From Alteromonas sp. ALT199 (GTDB lineage: Bacteria > Pseudomonadota > Gammaproteobacteria > Enterobacterales > Alteromonadaceae), in contig NZ_JAHHDX010000039.1 in the NCBI RefSeq assembly GCF_018619335.1, positions 1 to 64,000 of the forward strand: DNA of 64,000 bases, written 5' to 3'. The notes beneath the pieces are model-generated. The model worked only from the letters and a program-made list of their open reading frames with translations. It was not told where the DNA came from and made no database searches. The translations under genes were made by a program, and so were the position numbers. Positions within the stretch are counted from its first letter, which is position 1. Each line of letters opens with the position of its first letter. Of the stretch, positions 1 through 8,374 are shown piece by piece.

Positions 1-107
1 AATTTATACATAGAAGTTAAATAAATTTTCTGGTGTACTAGGCTTAGAAATCCAAGATTTCTCGGACCCCACAACGTACGACAAAAAACAAATAAAAAGG
101 AAATCAT

Positions 108-1910
108 ATGGCAGTGCGTAATAAATTTAGATATGGACTACTTGCATTTTTAGTCTCAGCGGCGCTCACAGGATGCGGCCTTGATGGTGATGATGGTGCT
201 CAGGGGGAAACCGGAGCTCAGGGGCCACAGGGTGAACAAGGTGAGTCTGGTACTGATGGCAGCGACGGCACAGATGCTTCAATTGGCATTGCGATGGATA
301 TCGTAGGTCGCGCTTTCTTGGGCAACCAAACAGCAGCTGAAATCGTGCAGTATCACGCTGATACTAGTACGATTTACGCAACTAATGGCGAAACTAACAC
401 AATTGCGGTTATTGACGCTTCTAGCGTCAATACGGCCACAATGTCAGATCCAATTAATACGACCACGCTTACGCCAACCACTATCGCATTGCCTGCTGAT
501 ATTAACGGTGTAACGCTAGGCAGCTTAACAAGCATCGCTATAAGTGGTGATCTTATGGCTGTTGCAGTACCTGCAGATGTTAAAACTGACAATGGCTATG
601 TGCTGTTTTACACCGGCCTAGACAGCTCAGCTCCCGCATTTTTAGACTCGGTTGAGGTAGGCGCACTGCCTGACATGGTTACTTTTACCCCTGACGGCGG
701 TAAAGTACTAGTAGCGAACGAAGGCGAGCCGTCTGATGACTACACGGTTGACCCGGAAGGTTCGATTAGCGTAATTAATATTCTTGCCAGTGGCGAGCCT
801 GAAGAAACAGGAACCACAGTTGGTTTTAGTGCACTTAACGGCAGTGAAGCTGAACTTATGGCGCAGGGCATGATGTTTCCAAACCCAGCAGGGCGCACGA
901 TTAACGGTACTGCTATTACATCATCAGTCGCTAAAGACCTTGAGCCAGAATACATAACGGCAACGAACGACGTCGCTTATATTAGCCTTCAGGAAAGCAA
1001 TGGCTTAGCCATTTTAGATTTAGAAGAGTTAACCGTGGACGTTGTTGGCTTAGGTACTAAATCTTGGGCAGGGCTTAATATTGATATCCAAGAAAACGAT
1101 GCGGTAAGTTTCGGTCAATATACTGGTCTTTATGGGGTATATCAGCCGGATACCATTGCTAATTTCACGTGGAAAGATGCAACTTTCATTGTAACAGCGA
1201 ATGAAGGTGACGCACGGGAGTACTTCTTTGACGTTGCCGATGAAGCTGCATGTACTGCTGCTGGTGGTGTTGATTTCGACGAAGACGATGGATGCCTAGC
1301 CTATACCGATGAAGTGAAAGTGGAAGACCTTACTGCTGCAGCAAACTCTGAATTGGCTATGCTACAGGCAACAGGTGAAGCTGATGATTTACGAGTAACT
1401 TCGGCCATGGGGGATGCTGATGGAGACGGTGAATATGATGCTGCATATGCCTATGGTGCGCGTTCATTTACTATATGGGATCAAAATGGCTTAGTGGTTT
1501 ATGACTCGGGCGACGATTTTGAGCGCATTACAGCTTCAGTTCACGGCACACAGTTCAATAACGGTGACGACGAAAATGCTAGCGATTCACGTTCTGAGAA
1601 TAAAGGACCTGAGCCTGAAGCATTAACAGTGGGTCAAATTGGCGATCGCACTTATGCATTTATCGGCACTGAGCGCATGGGTGGAATCTTCGTATACGAT
1701 ATAACTAACCCTTACGATGTTCAATTCGCAGAGTATGTGATCAACCGCGACCTTACTGAAGGGTTAACCAGCGATGACGTGATTGGCGATCTAGCGCCAG
1801 AAAGTTTGGTATTTGTGAACGCTGAAGACAGCCCAAGCGGCGTCCCTCTGCTTGTAGTAGGCAATGAAGTAAGCGGTACAGTCACGGTTTGGCAAATCAA
1901 CGAGCTGTAA
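108..1910 (+). CDS. Choice-of-anchor I family lipoprotein with collagen-like stalk
   Basis: A 600-residue predicted lipoprotein. Residues 1-23 form a lipoprotein signal ending in the lipobox LTGC (lipidated Cys23). Directly after it, Gly sits at every third position from residue 24 to 54, giving about 11 Gly-X-Y triplets that resemble a collagen-like stalk. The rest is a repeat-rich, probably beta-propeller-like domain with phrases such as TPDGGKVLVANEGEPS and EPEALTVGQIGDRTYAFIGTERMGG, which I recognise from the choice-of-anchor I family; some relatives are annotated as alkaline phosphatase-like. Acidic DADGDGEYD near residue 440 could bind calcium. AAGGA lies about 10 bases before the ATG. 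A terminator follows directly, so it is probably monocistronic. The enzymatic role is unknown; surface or periplasmic location is inferred. Confidence 0.8.
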   Translation: MAVRNKFRYGLLAFLVSAALTGCGLDGDDGAQGETGAQGPQGEQGESGTDGSDGTDASIGIAMDIVGRAFLGNQTAAEIVQYHADTSTIYATNGETNTIAVIDASSVNTATMSDPINTTTLTPTTIALPADINGVTLGSLTSIAISGDLMAVAVPADVKTDNGYVLFYTGLDSSAPAFLDSVEVGALPDMVTFTPDGGKVLVANEGEPSDDYTVDPEGSISVINILASGEPEETGTTVGFSALNGSEAELMAQGMMFPNPAGRTINGTAITSSVAKDLEPEYITATNDVAYISLQESNGLAILDLEELTVDVVGLGTKSWAGLNIDIQENDAVSFGQYTGLYGVYQPDTIANFTWKDATFIVTANEGDAREYFFDVADEAACTAAGGVDFDEDDGCLAYTDEVKVEDLTAAANSELAMLQATGEADDLRVTSAMGDADGDGEYDAAYAYGARSFTIWDQNGLVVYDSGDDFERITASVHGTQFNNGDDENASDSRSENKGPEPEALTVGQIGDRTYAFIGTERMGGIFVYDITNPYDVQFAEYVINRDLTEGLTSDDVIGDLAPESLVFVNAEDSPSGVPLLVVGNEVSGTVTVWQINEL

Positions 1911-1933
1911 TTTAACGCTATATAGCTAGATAA

Positions 1934-1962
1934 AAACCCGCTTGAATAAGCGGGTTTTTTTA
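1934..1962 (+). terminator. Rho-independent terminator after the lipoprotein gene
   Basis: A 10-bp stem (AAACCCGCTT / AAGCGGGTTT) with a GAAT loop ends in a run of T. It lies 24 bases after the stop codon. Confidence 0.9.
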
Positions 1963-2152
1963 TTGTTATTTAGATGGCGATACATCTTTTCGTTTTAGCT
2001 CCTCAAACGCTTGCATCTACCGAGCTTTCTATCCACGTATATCCCGCCTTTAAGACTATATCGCGTTTTACGTTATTGGACGCGAGGTGCCAAAAGAAAG
2101 GAAATGCAAAATCACACAACATGGTTCGCAATGCGGGGGTTAAAGGCGCTAA
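1963..2152. other. Intergenic stretch between convergent genes
   Basis: With its flanking terminators this makes up a 330-base gap. Two overlapping short open frames here (65 and 77 codons) have no convincing ribosome binding site or recognisable protein, so no gene is called. Confidence 0.5.
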
Positions 2153-2184
2153 TCAAAAAGCCCGAGCTTGAGCTCGGGCCTTTT
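2153..2184 (-). terminator. Terminator of the TonB-receptor transcription unit
   Basis: A perfect 9-bp stem (GCCCGAGCT / AGCTCGGGC) with a 2-base loop. Read leftward it ends in a run of five T. It lies about 60 bases beyond the receptor stop codon and could also work on the other strand. Confidence 0.85.
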
Positions 2185-2240
2185 AATGTCGCGGAGTGCC
2201 TTGCTCTTACCAAGACATTGATTGTTACGATTGCAAGTAC

Positions 2241-5200
2241 TTAGTACTTAACAGTTACGCCTGCAAACAAGCGTGGGCCATAATCATTTACTTCGCCAAG
2301 GTTGCCTTGAACATAGTAGTCTTGAGACTTAGGAGCACTAAATAGGTTAATTGCTTCAACCTTAACGCGTACATGCTCATTAACTTTATACGATGCGCGG
2401 GCTTCCCATACACCTACCTCATCTACGTAGCGAAGGCGAGTTCCATTGCTGGTATACGGCTGGAAGTACTCACTTCTATACTTGTAAATAAGCGCAGTAT
2501 CAAGATCGCCAATCTGATAGTAAACCTGACCGCTAAACACGTGTTCAGAGAAGCCAGGTACAGCGCCTGGAGGAATGATACCTTGAGTCAACTGTGAAGT
2601 ATTACCATCAAGGTCGGTAATAAATGTATCGCCGTAATTACTGTCTTCAAACTCGTAATCAGTGTCGGCATAGTTATAGCCGAATTTCACGCCAATACCG
2701 CTATCCCAACGGTAAGCAACAGAGGTTTCTATACCTATCAATGAGCTACTATCATCAGTAGTCACAGAGTTTGTGATAGGCAAGTTGTAATTGTCACCCT
2801 CAATCTCAAACGTTTCTAGCACCGTTTGCTGTTGGAAGCCACCGTTAAACTGTTTGTAGTAAACACCGAAAGCAAAGATTGAGTCTTCATTCGGGTACCA
2901 CTCAATGGCAACGTCGTAGTTCCAAGACATAAGAGGCTCTGTACTTGGATTACCTGAACCATTCACGCCAACAATTAGGTCTGAAATAGTGGTTGGAGCG
3001 ACTTCATCGTCAGTTTGGAACGTACGGCTAAAGCCTAAATCAGATGGGTCTGCGCGAGACATACCGCGATAGATACCTGCACGCAGTAAAATATCGTCGC
3101 TATAATCCATTACAAAGTTAGCGCTAGGAAGGACCTCGGTATAGCTACCACCACCTTCGATACGCTCAACGACTGAGTCATCTTCAACAAGTGTAAGTGT
3201 ACCCAGCTCACCTTCAATAATTTCAAAAGCGCTTCTAAAACCAATTGACGTAACTTCCGTGTTTACAACACGCACACCGAAGTTACCGCGAATAAATTTG
3301 CCCCACATTTCTGTATCGTAATTCGCCATTAAATAACCAGCGTAAGTACGCTCAGTAACGTCTATTGTTCCTGAATTTTCATATTCTAACTCTGGATAGC
3401 CAAAAGCATCACCATTAGATGCAGCAACAGCACTAGCAAAGCAGTTGTTATCATATGTTGCCCATGAAGAACCCGTGCCGCTATCTACCGTATTTCCGTC
3501 GCCGTCGACGTGCGTGATGATGTTTCCATCTGAAACAGAGGATAAGAAGTCACTTTCTGGGAAGTCAATCTGACAACCTTGCATAAGAGCAATGGCCTGA
3601 GCAATTTCTTCTTCATCGGTTGAGCCTTCGGTAGCCGAGAACGTCCATTCAGTTCTAGAACCGTTGCCCTGAGAACCACCTAGCTGAACAAATGTCATTT
3701 CTGATGCACGTAGGCCACCTTCAACACTTACGAATACATCGTGATCAAGGATATAGCTAAAATCTACCTTAGCCGACTTAACTTCGTTTTCGCGGGTATT
3801 CTCTCTATCAGCACGAGTGCGTAAGCTATCGTAGAAATTAGTGATGTCGGTCACGTCAAAGTTTTGTACTGTGAAATGAGGGATATCATCACCCATATCC
3901 CACGAGAAAAATTGTCTGTCTTCGGTTCGGGCACGGTTTGAAATTTGTAGTTCTTCACGCTCTGTTTTCGAGTAAGCAAGATCGAAACTTAGCGTTAAAG
4001 CGTCGGTAGCGAAGTGTTCAACATTGATACCAAAACCATGGTAGGTTTCGTCGCGCGAGAATTGTTCGCCAGAGCTTTCAATACGGTCTTGACCTTCCCA
4101 ATGTAAAATACCACCCACATCATTAGTTACTAGAGTTGGGCCAGTTAATCCAGGGATCGCACGTTTTTGTAAGAATATTAAGTCGTGTCTTGCTTCTTGC
4201 TGCAAACGATTTGAGTATTGGAAGTCGGTGTTGATATCCCAGGCTTCATTAGGCTGAAACTGCAGCGCTAAAAAGAATGCGTCTCGCTCGTCAGACGTTT
4301 CGTTTTGACGGTAGCTTCGTGAACTTCCGGTCCAAGCGTAAGGCGTACCAGCACTTATCGCTTCACCCGTTTCAGGGTCTATTTCCGTGTTATAACCCTG
4401 ATTTGAGCTACCGCTAACCTGGTCTTCACAGTCGCCAGCGCTGCTGCGGAAAAAGCCTTCATTAGTGTTGGTCGGATCGTTCAAACACGCCCATAGCGAA
4501 GAACCCGTTGGGCTAGAGCTTCTGTACTCGGCTTCAGGTTGAGTTATGTCCTGACGCTGGGCACCGATAGAGATACCTAACGCAGAACCGTTGTTGAACT
4601 CAAACTGGTCAACATAGCTTATCGTTCCACGATAGCCTAAGTCACTGTGAAGTGAATTATCTACATTGCCTTCGTCAGGGTTATAGTTGCCTTTAACTTC
4701 ACCCTGAATACGCTGTTTGCCGTAATCAAGAGGGGCTACAGTTTCAAGGGCTATAACACCAGCCACACCACCTTCAATCATAGAGGCGTCTTGTGTTTTA
4801 TAGATAGCAATCTTCTTAACCAGTTCACTTGGAAACTGTGAGAAGTTAACAGAGCGGTCACCACTACCGTTAGTCGCTTCACGGCCGTTAATGTGCGTAG
4901 CACTTAAGAACGGACCTAGACCACGAATAGTAATTTCTGTAGCACCACCATTTTCACGGTGCGAAGCAGCACCCGTAATTGATTCTAGTGCTTCACCAAT
5001 AGAAAGCGCTGGTAAATCACCAATGTCTTCGGCCGATAAGCCGTCAACAACAGTAGTAGATTCGCGCTTGATTGAAATCTGGTCTTGTATAGTACGACGT
5101 GAGCCAACAACGTCAATAACTTCTACGTCTTCAGCGGCGGCTTGCTCTTGCGCTTCTTGTGCTTGTAGCGAAAAAGCAGAAGTGCTTGCTACGCCAGCGA

Positions 5201-5267
5201 TGAATGCTGCTTTTACCCAGCGTGCTGTTGGGTTTAGGGTAAAGGATGTGCTTCTTTTCAACGACAT
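2241..5267 (-). CDS. TonB-dependent receptor, polysaccharide-type
   Basis: A 1008-residue outer-membrane receptor that would import an oligosaccharide or other large ligand using TonB energy. A signal peptide (about residues 1-37, ending LQA) precedes a TonB-box-like VEVIDVVGSRR. The plug domain (about 60-190) carries the family phrases SIGEALESITGA, ITIRGLGPF and GGVAGVIALETV. The remainder is the 22-stranded barrel ending in a terminal aromatic residue (VTVKY). Length and plug wording fit the TonB receptor subfamily common in Alteromonas, Xanthomonas and Caulobacter. GGAGA sits 6 bases before ATG. It follows the PL6-like lipoprotein gene by 84 bases on the same strand, with a hairpin in the gap, so the pair probably forms a surface binding and uptake system. 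Substrate is inferred from context only. Confidence 0.92.
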   Translation of the reverse strand: MSLKRSTSFTLNPTARWVKAAFIAGVASTSAFSLQAQEAQEQAAAEDVEVIDVVGSRRTIQDQISIKRESTTVVDGLSAEDIGDLPALSIGEALESITGAASHRENGGATEITIRGLGPFLSATHINGREATNGSGDRSVNFSQFPSELVKKIAIYKTQDASMIEGGVAGVIALETVAPLDYGKQRIQGEVKGNYNPDEGNVDNSLHSDLGYRGTISYVDQFEFNNGSALGISIGAQRQDITQPEAEYRSSSPTGSSLWACLNDPTNTNEGFFRSSAGDCEDQVSGSSNQGYNTEIDPETGEAISAGTPYAWTGSSRSYRQNETSDERDAFFLALQFQPNEAWDINTDFQYSNRLQQEARHDLIFLQKRAIPGLTGPTLVTNDVGGILHWEGQDRIESSGEQFSRDETYHGFGINVEHFATDALTLSFDLAYSKTEREELQISNRARTEDRQFFSWDMGDDIPHFTVQNFDVTDITNFYDSLRTRADRENTRENEVKSAKVDFSYILDHDVFVSVEGGLRASEMTFVQLGGSQGNGSRTEWTFSATEGSTDEEEIAQAIALMQGCQIDFPESDFLSSVSDGNIITHVDGDGNTVDSGTGSSWATYDNNCFASAVAASNGDAFGYPELEYENSGTIDVTERTYAGYLMANYDTEMWGKFIRGNFGVRVVNTEVTSIGFRSAFEIIEGELGTLTLVEDDSVVERIEGGGSYTEVLPSANFVMDYSDDILLRAGIYRGMSRADPSDLGFSRTFQTDDEVAPTTISDLIVGVNGSGNPSTEPLMSWNYDVAIEWYPNEDSIFAFGVYYKQFNGGFQQQTVLETFEIEGDNYNLPITNSVTTDDSSSLIGIETSVAYRWDSGIGVKFGYNYADTDYEFEDSNYGDTFITDLDGNTSQLTQGIIPPGAVPGFSEHVFSGQVYYQIGDLDTALIYKYRSEYFQPYTSNGTRLRYVDEVGVWEARASYKVNEHVRVKVEAINLFSAPKSQDYYVQGNLGEVNDYGPRLFAGVTVKY

Positions 5268-5294
5268 TACAATTTCTCCGTTGTGTTATCGATG

Positions 5295-5319
5295 CACTAA
5301 CGCCCCGGAGGGCGCAGTG
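5295..5319 (-). other. Hairpin in the lipoprotein-receptor intergenic gap
   Basis: An interrupted inverted repeat, CACT..CGCCC and GGGCG.AGTG, with a 4-base CGGA loop. No T run follows on either strand, so it looks more like an mRNA-stabilising or processing structure than a full terminator. Confidence 0.5.
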
Positions 5320-5351
5320 ACTAAATGTGTAGGGTATTTGTGTTTTATGTA

Positions 5352-8066
5352 TTAATTATCTGCTGTCCATGTAGAGCCAGCACCTACATCAGTAGACTGA
5401 ATGTAGTAAAGCCCTTTAGCCCCAGCGATAGCTTGCGCACCGTTCGGGTCGGTTTCAATTAAACCATTGGTAGCAGTCACGAACTCTGGCACTTCCTTGC
5501 CATTGTCAGCTGGGTTTTGGTCGATAGCGCCGTCAGTGTCGAATTCGCCATTGCCATTAAGGTTGCGAATATCTACCCAAGACTCATCTTCAACATCTCC
5601 TGACGCATAGCTATCAGTAAAGCCGAAGTTGTTAGATAGAAGTGATTCGTCGTGGTTAATTAGGTCGCAATCGTATTCAAAAGCGTGGTCACTGCTAACA
5701 GCTTCTGAGTCAAAAGCAAAGCCTAACGTGCTCTCTTTGTCTGCTTCGTTAAATCCATTGGCAATAGCGTTGGCATCGAAGTCAATAACAAAGAAATTCT
5801 TGGTAAGACCATAAAGAGTAGGGGCGTTATCTGCAGTTAACTCATCGCAATCGCCAACAGGTGCTTTGCTGCCAACCTCTGTACTAAATACAATAGGTTG
5901 CAGTGAATTTAAAACCGTGTTTTTCGAAACGGTTAGCGTAAGGTCACCGCTGCCGTCAAGCACCGTTTGATTCCCTGCATTTGGAACACCGCCGTCAGCC
6001 TGAGAGAACGGGTTAGCAGTAAATACTAGGCCGCCGGCTTCTTTATTGCCAGAGCGAATACCTGCAATGTAGTTGTTCATTACCGTATGGCCGAGCGGCG
6101 TGATTAATACACCACTTGGGCGGTCGTCTGAACCCGTAATATCAGTAGTTCTAATAATGATATTGTCAGCAACGGTGTTAAACCCACCGTCTTCCAACGA
6201 AATACCGCCATTAGCATCAATGATGGTGTTGCCTTGAATAGTAGCGCCAGACGTTTGGACGCGCATTAGACGACGTCCTGAAGTAAAGTTATCAATACGG
6301 TTGTACTGAACAACAAAGTTAGCGTCTTCTGCCGCATCCGCACCCGTAGTGCTTCCAACGTTAAGTAGCAGTAGGCTTGATTGGTTGAAGTTCGGGTTAA
6401 CCGCATTTTCAAACAAGTTGTATTGAATAGTATGGTTTAGACCCGAAGAAGAGAGCTTAATCACCGAGCCTTTAACCGCGTTGTTTCTATTGCGGAATGT
6501 ATTACGCTCAATCATGGCGCCTTCGCCATTTACTACAAGCCAGTGATGAGTTTCTTCGTTTAGCGTAGTCTGGTCGCCGTCCATTGTGTTTTCAGTGAAA
6601 GTGAAATTATCACCTTCAGAGTAAATAACTGCAGCAGCCTCGCTTTCACAGTAAGAATCTACTGCTGTATCTATGTTTTCAAACCGAATGCCTTTTATTG
6701 CGGCACCGTCTACAGTGCTAGCAATGTTCACACATGCTTCGCCAGAAATAACCGGAGTTTCACCTTCTACGGCGGTCATAGTAACGGCACTGGTTAACAT
6801 AATTGGCGCCAAGTCAGCATAAACGTTAGTGTTTAGACCTAATACATCGCCGTCGGCTAAGCCGCTATTTAGCGCACTTTCAAGGCCAGCTTTGTCATTA
6901 ACAACAGTGCTGTACACGATAGTATCTACTGCATCTGAAGCCGATCCTTCAAAACCGTCATTATCGGTATAAGAGGCTTCTACAGAAATAATCGCGCCCG
7001 CATTCGCGCTTGGTGTGAATGTATTGCTGTTGCTATCAGGTACAGCCACACCATTTGCAAACCAAGTGTATACAACACCGGCTTCATCAAACCCGTTGTT
7101 ATCAGTGAGAGTTGCAGTTAAAGCACCGTTCACTAAGTAGGGAACTGTTCCTGTTATCTCGATTGCGCCAGCTTCGTCAACAGCTTGCTCATTTACCGGA
7201 ATAGTAGGCTCTGAAGTAATGACTTCTTCAAAACCGTTATCATCGGTATAAGATGCTTCAACAGTAATTACCTGTCCAACGAGACTTGTTTCAACTACAT
7301 AGCTGCTTTGAGTGGCACCAGAGATGGCAGTATCATCGCCATACCATTGATAAGCGATTTCACCGGTAGCACCGTCTTCATCATTTACTTCTGTAGAAAG
7401 TGTATTACCTACTGTGGGAGTTCCGACAATAGTGATTGCACCTTCAGAGTTTACTCGGCCTACGAGAGCTGTTGGCTCAGACATTGGCGCTTCGTCAAAC
7501 CCTCGGTTATCCGTAAACGTTGCTGAAACGCTGATGACCTTGCCAAACTCATTTTCCGTGAGTGTGAGTATTGATGTAACTTCATTTTCAATAGCGACAT
7601 CATCTGCGAACCACGTATAAACAATGCTTTCAGGCTCAACGCCATTTTCATCTGACACAGAAGCTGTAAGCATACCGCCTACCACAACATCGCCAGAGAT
7701 TGCGATAGTTGAGGCAAAGGCAATCGCCATAACATCGCTAGTTGGGTCACTTACGTGAGACTCGTTAATGCCACCATCGTCGGTATAAGAGCCTTGCACC
7801 GTAATAGCTGCACCAATTTGATCGTCAGTTAGCGTAAAACTAGCGCCGCTTGCGTCAGCAATTAGCTGGTTGTCTGCATACCAAAAGTAGCTAACCGATG
7901 ATGAAATTCCATCTGGATCACTGACTGAAGCAGTCAAGGTCTCGCCGGACGTCGGCGTTCCAGATAATGTAATACTGCCTAAAGTGTTAGGGTTGTTGTC
8001 AGAATCTACATCACATCCTGTAATGGCAGCTGCTATTGCGCAAAGTGCAAATGCTTTTATCTTCAT
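5352..8066 (-). CDS. Surface lipoprotein with four Ig-like repeats and a PL6-like beta-helix lacking catalytic residues
   Basis: A 904-residue predicted lipoprotein (lipobox ITGC, Cys18). Residues about 31-385 hold four repeats of about 85-95 residues with recurring Y-W/F-x-A/G-D and SYTDD-GF phrases. Residues about 387-770 form a right-handed beta-helix with many N-x-I/F turns; wording such as GFNTVADN and GHTVMNNYIAGI matches the polysaccharide lyase family 6 / chondroitinase B fold. In that family a catalytic Lys and an Arg lie 21 residues apart, in vKSS and LRHG contexts. Here the matching positions are Gln604 (VQTS) and Glu625 (LEDG), also 21 apart, and the calcium-ligand Glu positions 7 and 5 before the Lys are Gly597 and Arg599. 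It is therefore probably a binding protein or an altered enzyme. It precedes the TonB receptor in the same unit. Confidence 0.75.
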   Translation of the reverse strand: MKIKAFALCAIAAAITGCDVDSDNNPNTLGSITLSGTPTSGETLTASVSDPDGISSSVSYFWYADNQLIADASGASFTLTDDQIGAAITVQGSYTDDGGINESHVSDPTSDVMAIAFASTIAISGDVVVGGMLTASVSDENGVEPESIVYTWFADDVAIENEVTSILTLTENEFGKVISVSATFTDNRGFDEAPMSEPTALVGRVNSEGAITIVGTPTVGNTLSTEVNDEDGATGEIAYQWYGDDTAISGATQSSYVVETSLVGQVITVEASYTDDNGFEEVITSEPTIPVNEQAVDEAGAIEITGTVPYLVNGALTATLTDNNGFDEAGVVYTWFANGVAVPDSNSNTFTPSANAGAIISVEASYTDNDGFEGSASDAVDTIVYSTVVNDKAGLESALNSGLADGDVLGLNTNVYADLAPIMLTSAVTMTAVEGETPVISGEACVNIASTVDGAAIKGIRFENIDTAVDSYCESEAAAVIYSEGDNFTFTENTMDGDQTTLNEETHHWLVVNGEGAMIERNTFRNRNNAVKGSVIKLSSSGLNHTIQYNLFENAVNPNFNQSSLLLLNVGSTTGADAAEDANFVVQYNRIDNFTSGRRLMRVQTSGATIQGNTIIDANGGISLEDGGFNTVADNIIIRTTDITGSDDRPSGVLITPLGHTVMNNYIAGIRSGNKEAGGLVFTANPFSQADGGVPNAGNQTVLDGSGDLTLTVSKNTVLNSLQPIVFSTEVGSKAPVGDCDELTADNAPTLYGLTKNFFVIDFDANAIANGFNEADKESTLGFAFDSEAVSSDHAFEYDCDLINHDESLLSNNFGFTDSYASGDVEDESWVDIRNLNGNGEFDTDGAIDQNPADNGKEVPEFVTATNGLIETDPNGAQAIAGAKGLYYIQSTDVGAGSTWTADN

Positions 8067-8125
8067 GATGGCATCGTGCTCCGAGTTAAATTGTAGGGTG
8101 GTAAGGTCGTTATCTTATTTTTGTG

Positions 8126-8161
8126 TTACCAATGTTTTTATTTGTTTGACCAAATTGGTAA
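8126..8161 (-). promoter_or_regulatory. Candidate GntR/UxuR-like operator upstream of the lipoprotein gene
   Basis: TTACCAAT (8126-8133) and ATTGGTAA (8154-8161) form an exact 8-bp inverted repeat with a 20-base spacer. The second half overlaps the palindrome ACCAAATTGGT (8149-8159). The UxuR/ExuR consensus is known to contain AAATTGGT and ACCAATTT halves. The same TTACCAAT recurs upstream of the reductase gene at 10743. Function is inferred. Confidence 0.45.
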
Positions 8162-8332
8162 TAAGGTTAATAAAAACACAATTCATTAACATTTGCTAGG
8201 GGATTTACAAAATTACTTTAAAAAAAGGGAAGTTAGATTAAATTTGATGCAGGAAGAGCAAGAACTGGCTTGGCAGCCTAAGAAGTGCGCATATCTTTAT
8301 GAAAGTAAAAGTTAAATTTAATGAGGAAATAT

Positions 8333-8365
8333 GCGCTACCGGATATCAAACCAACCCGGTAGCGC
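8333..8365 (-). terminator. Hairpin after the MFS gene, possible terminator
   Basis: A perfect 10-bp inverted repeat (GCGCTACCGG / CCGGTAGCGC) with a 13-base loop, just past the MFS stop codon. Read leftward it is followed by only a short T-rich stretch (ATATTTCC), so it may be a weak terminator or allow readthrough. Confidence 0.5.
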
Positions 8366-8374
8366 AGTGGTGTG

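Larger units (their letters stand above)
8067..8374. other. Promoter and leader region of the lipoprotein-receptor unit
   Basis: This 308-base AT-rich gap holds candidate operators (8126-8161) near the lipoprotein start and a hairpin (8333-8365) after the MFS gene. No additional gene is visible. Confidence 0.55.

Noticed and set aside
1974-2244. Two overlapping short open frames between convergent terminators
   Set aside because: One runs through the receptor terminator; neither has a good ribosome site or family match.
4891-5355. 154-codon open frame antisense to the TonB receptor
   Set aside because: It lies opposite the conserved signal and plug region and has no recognisable domain.
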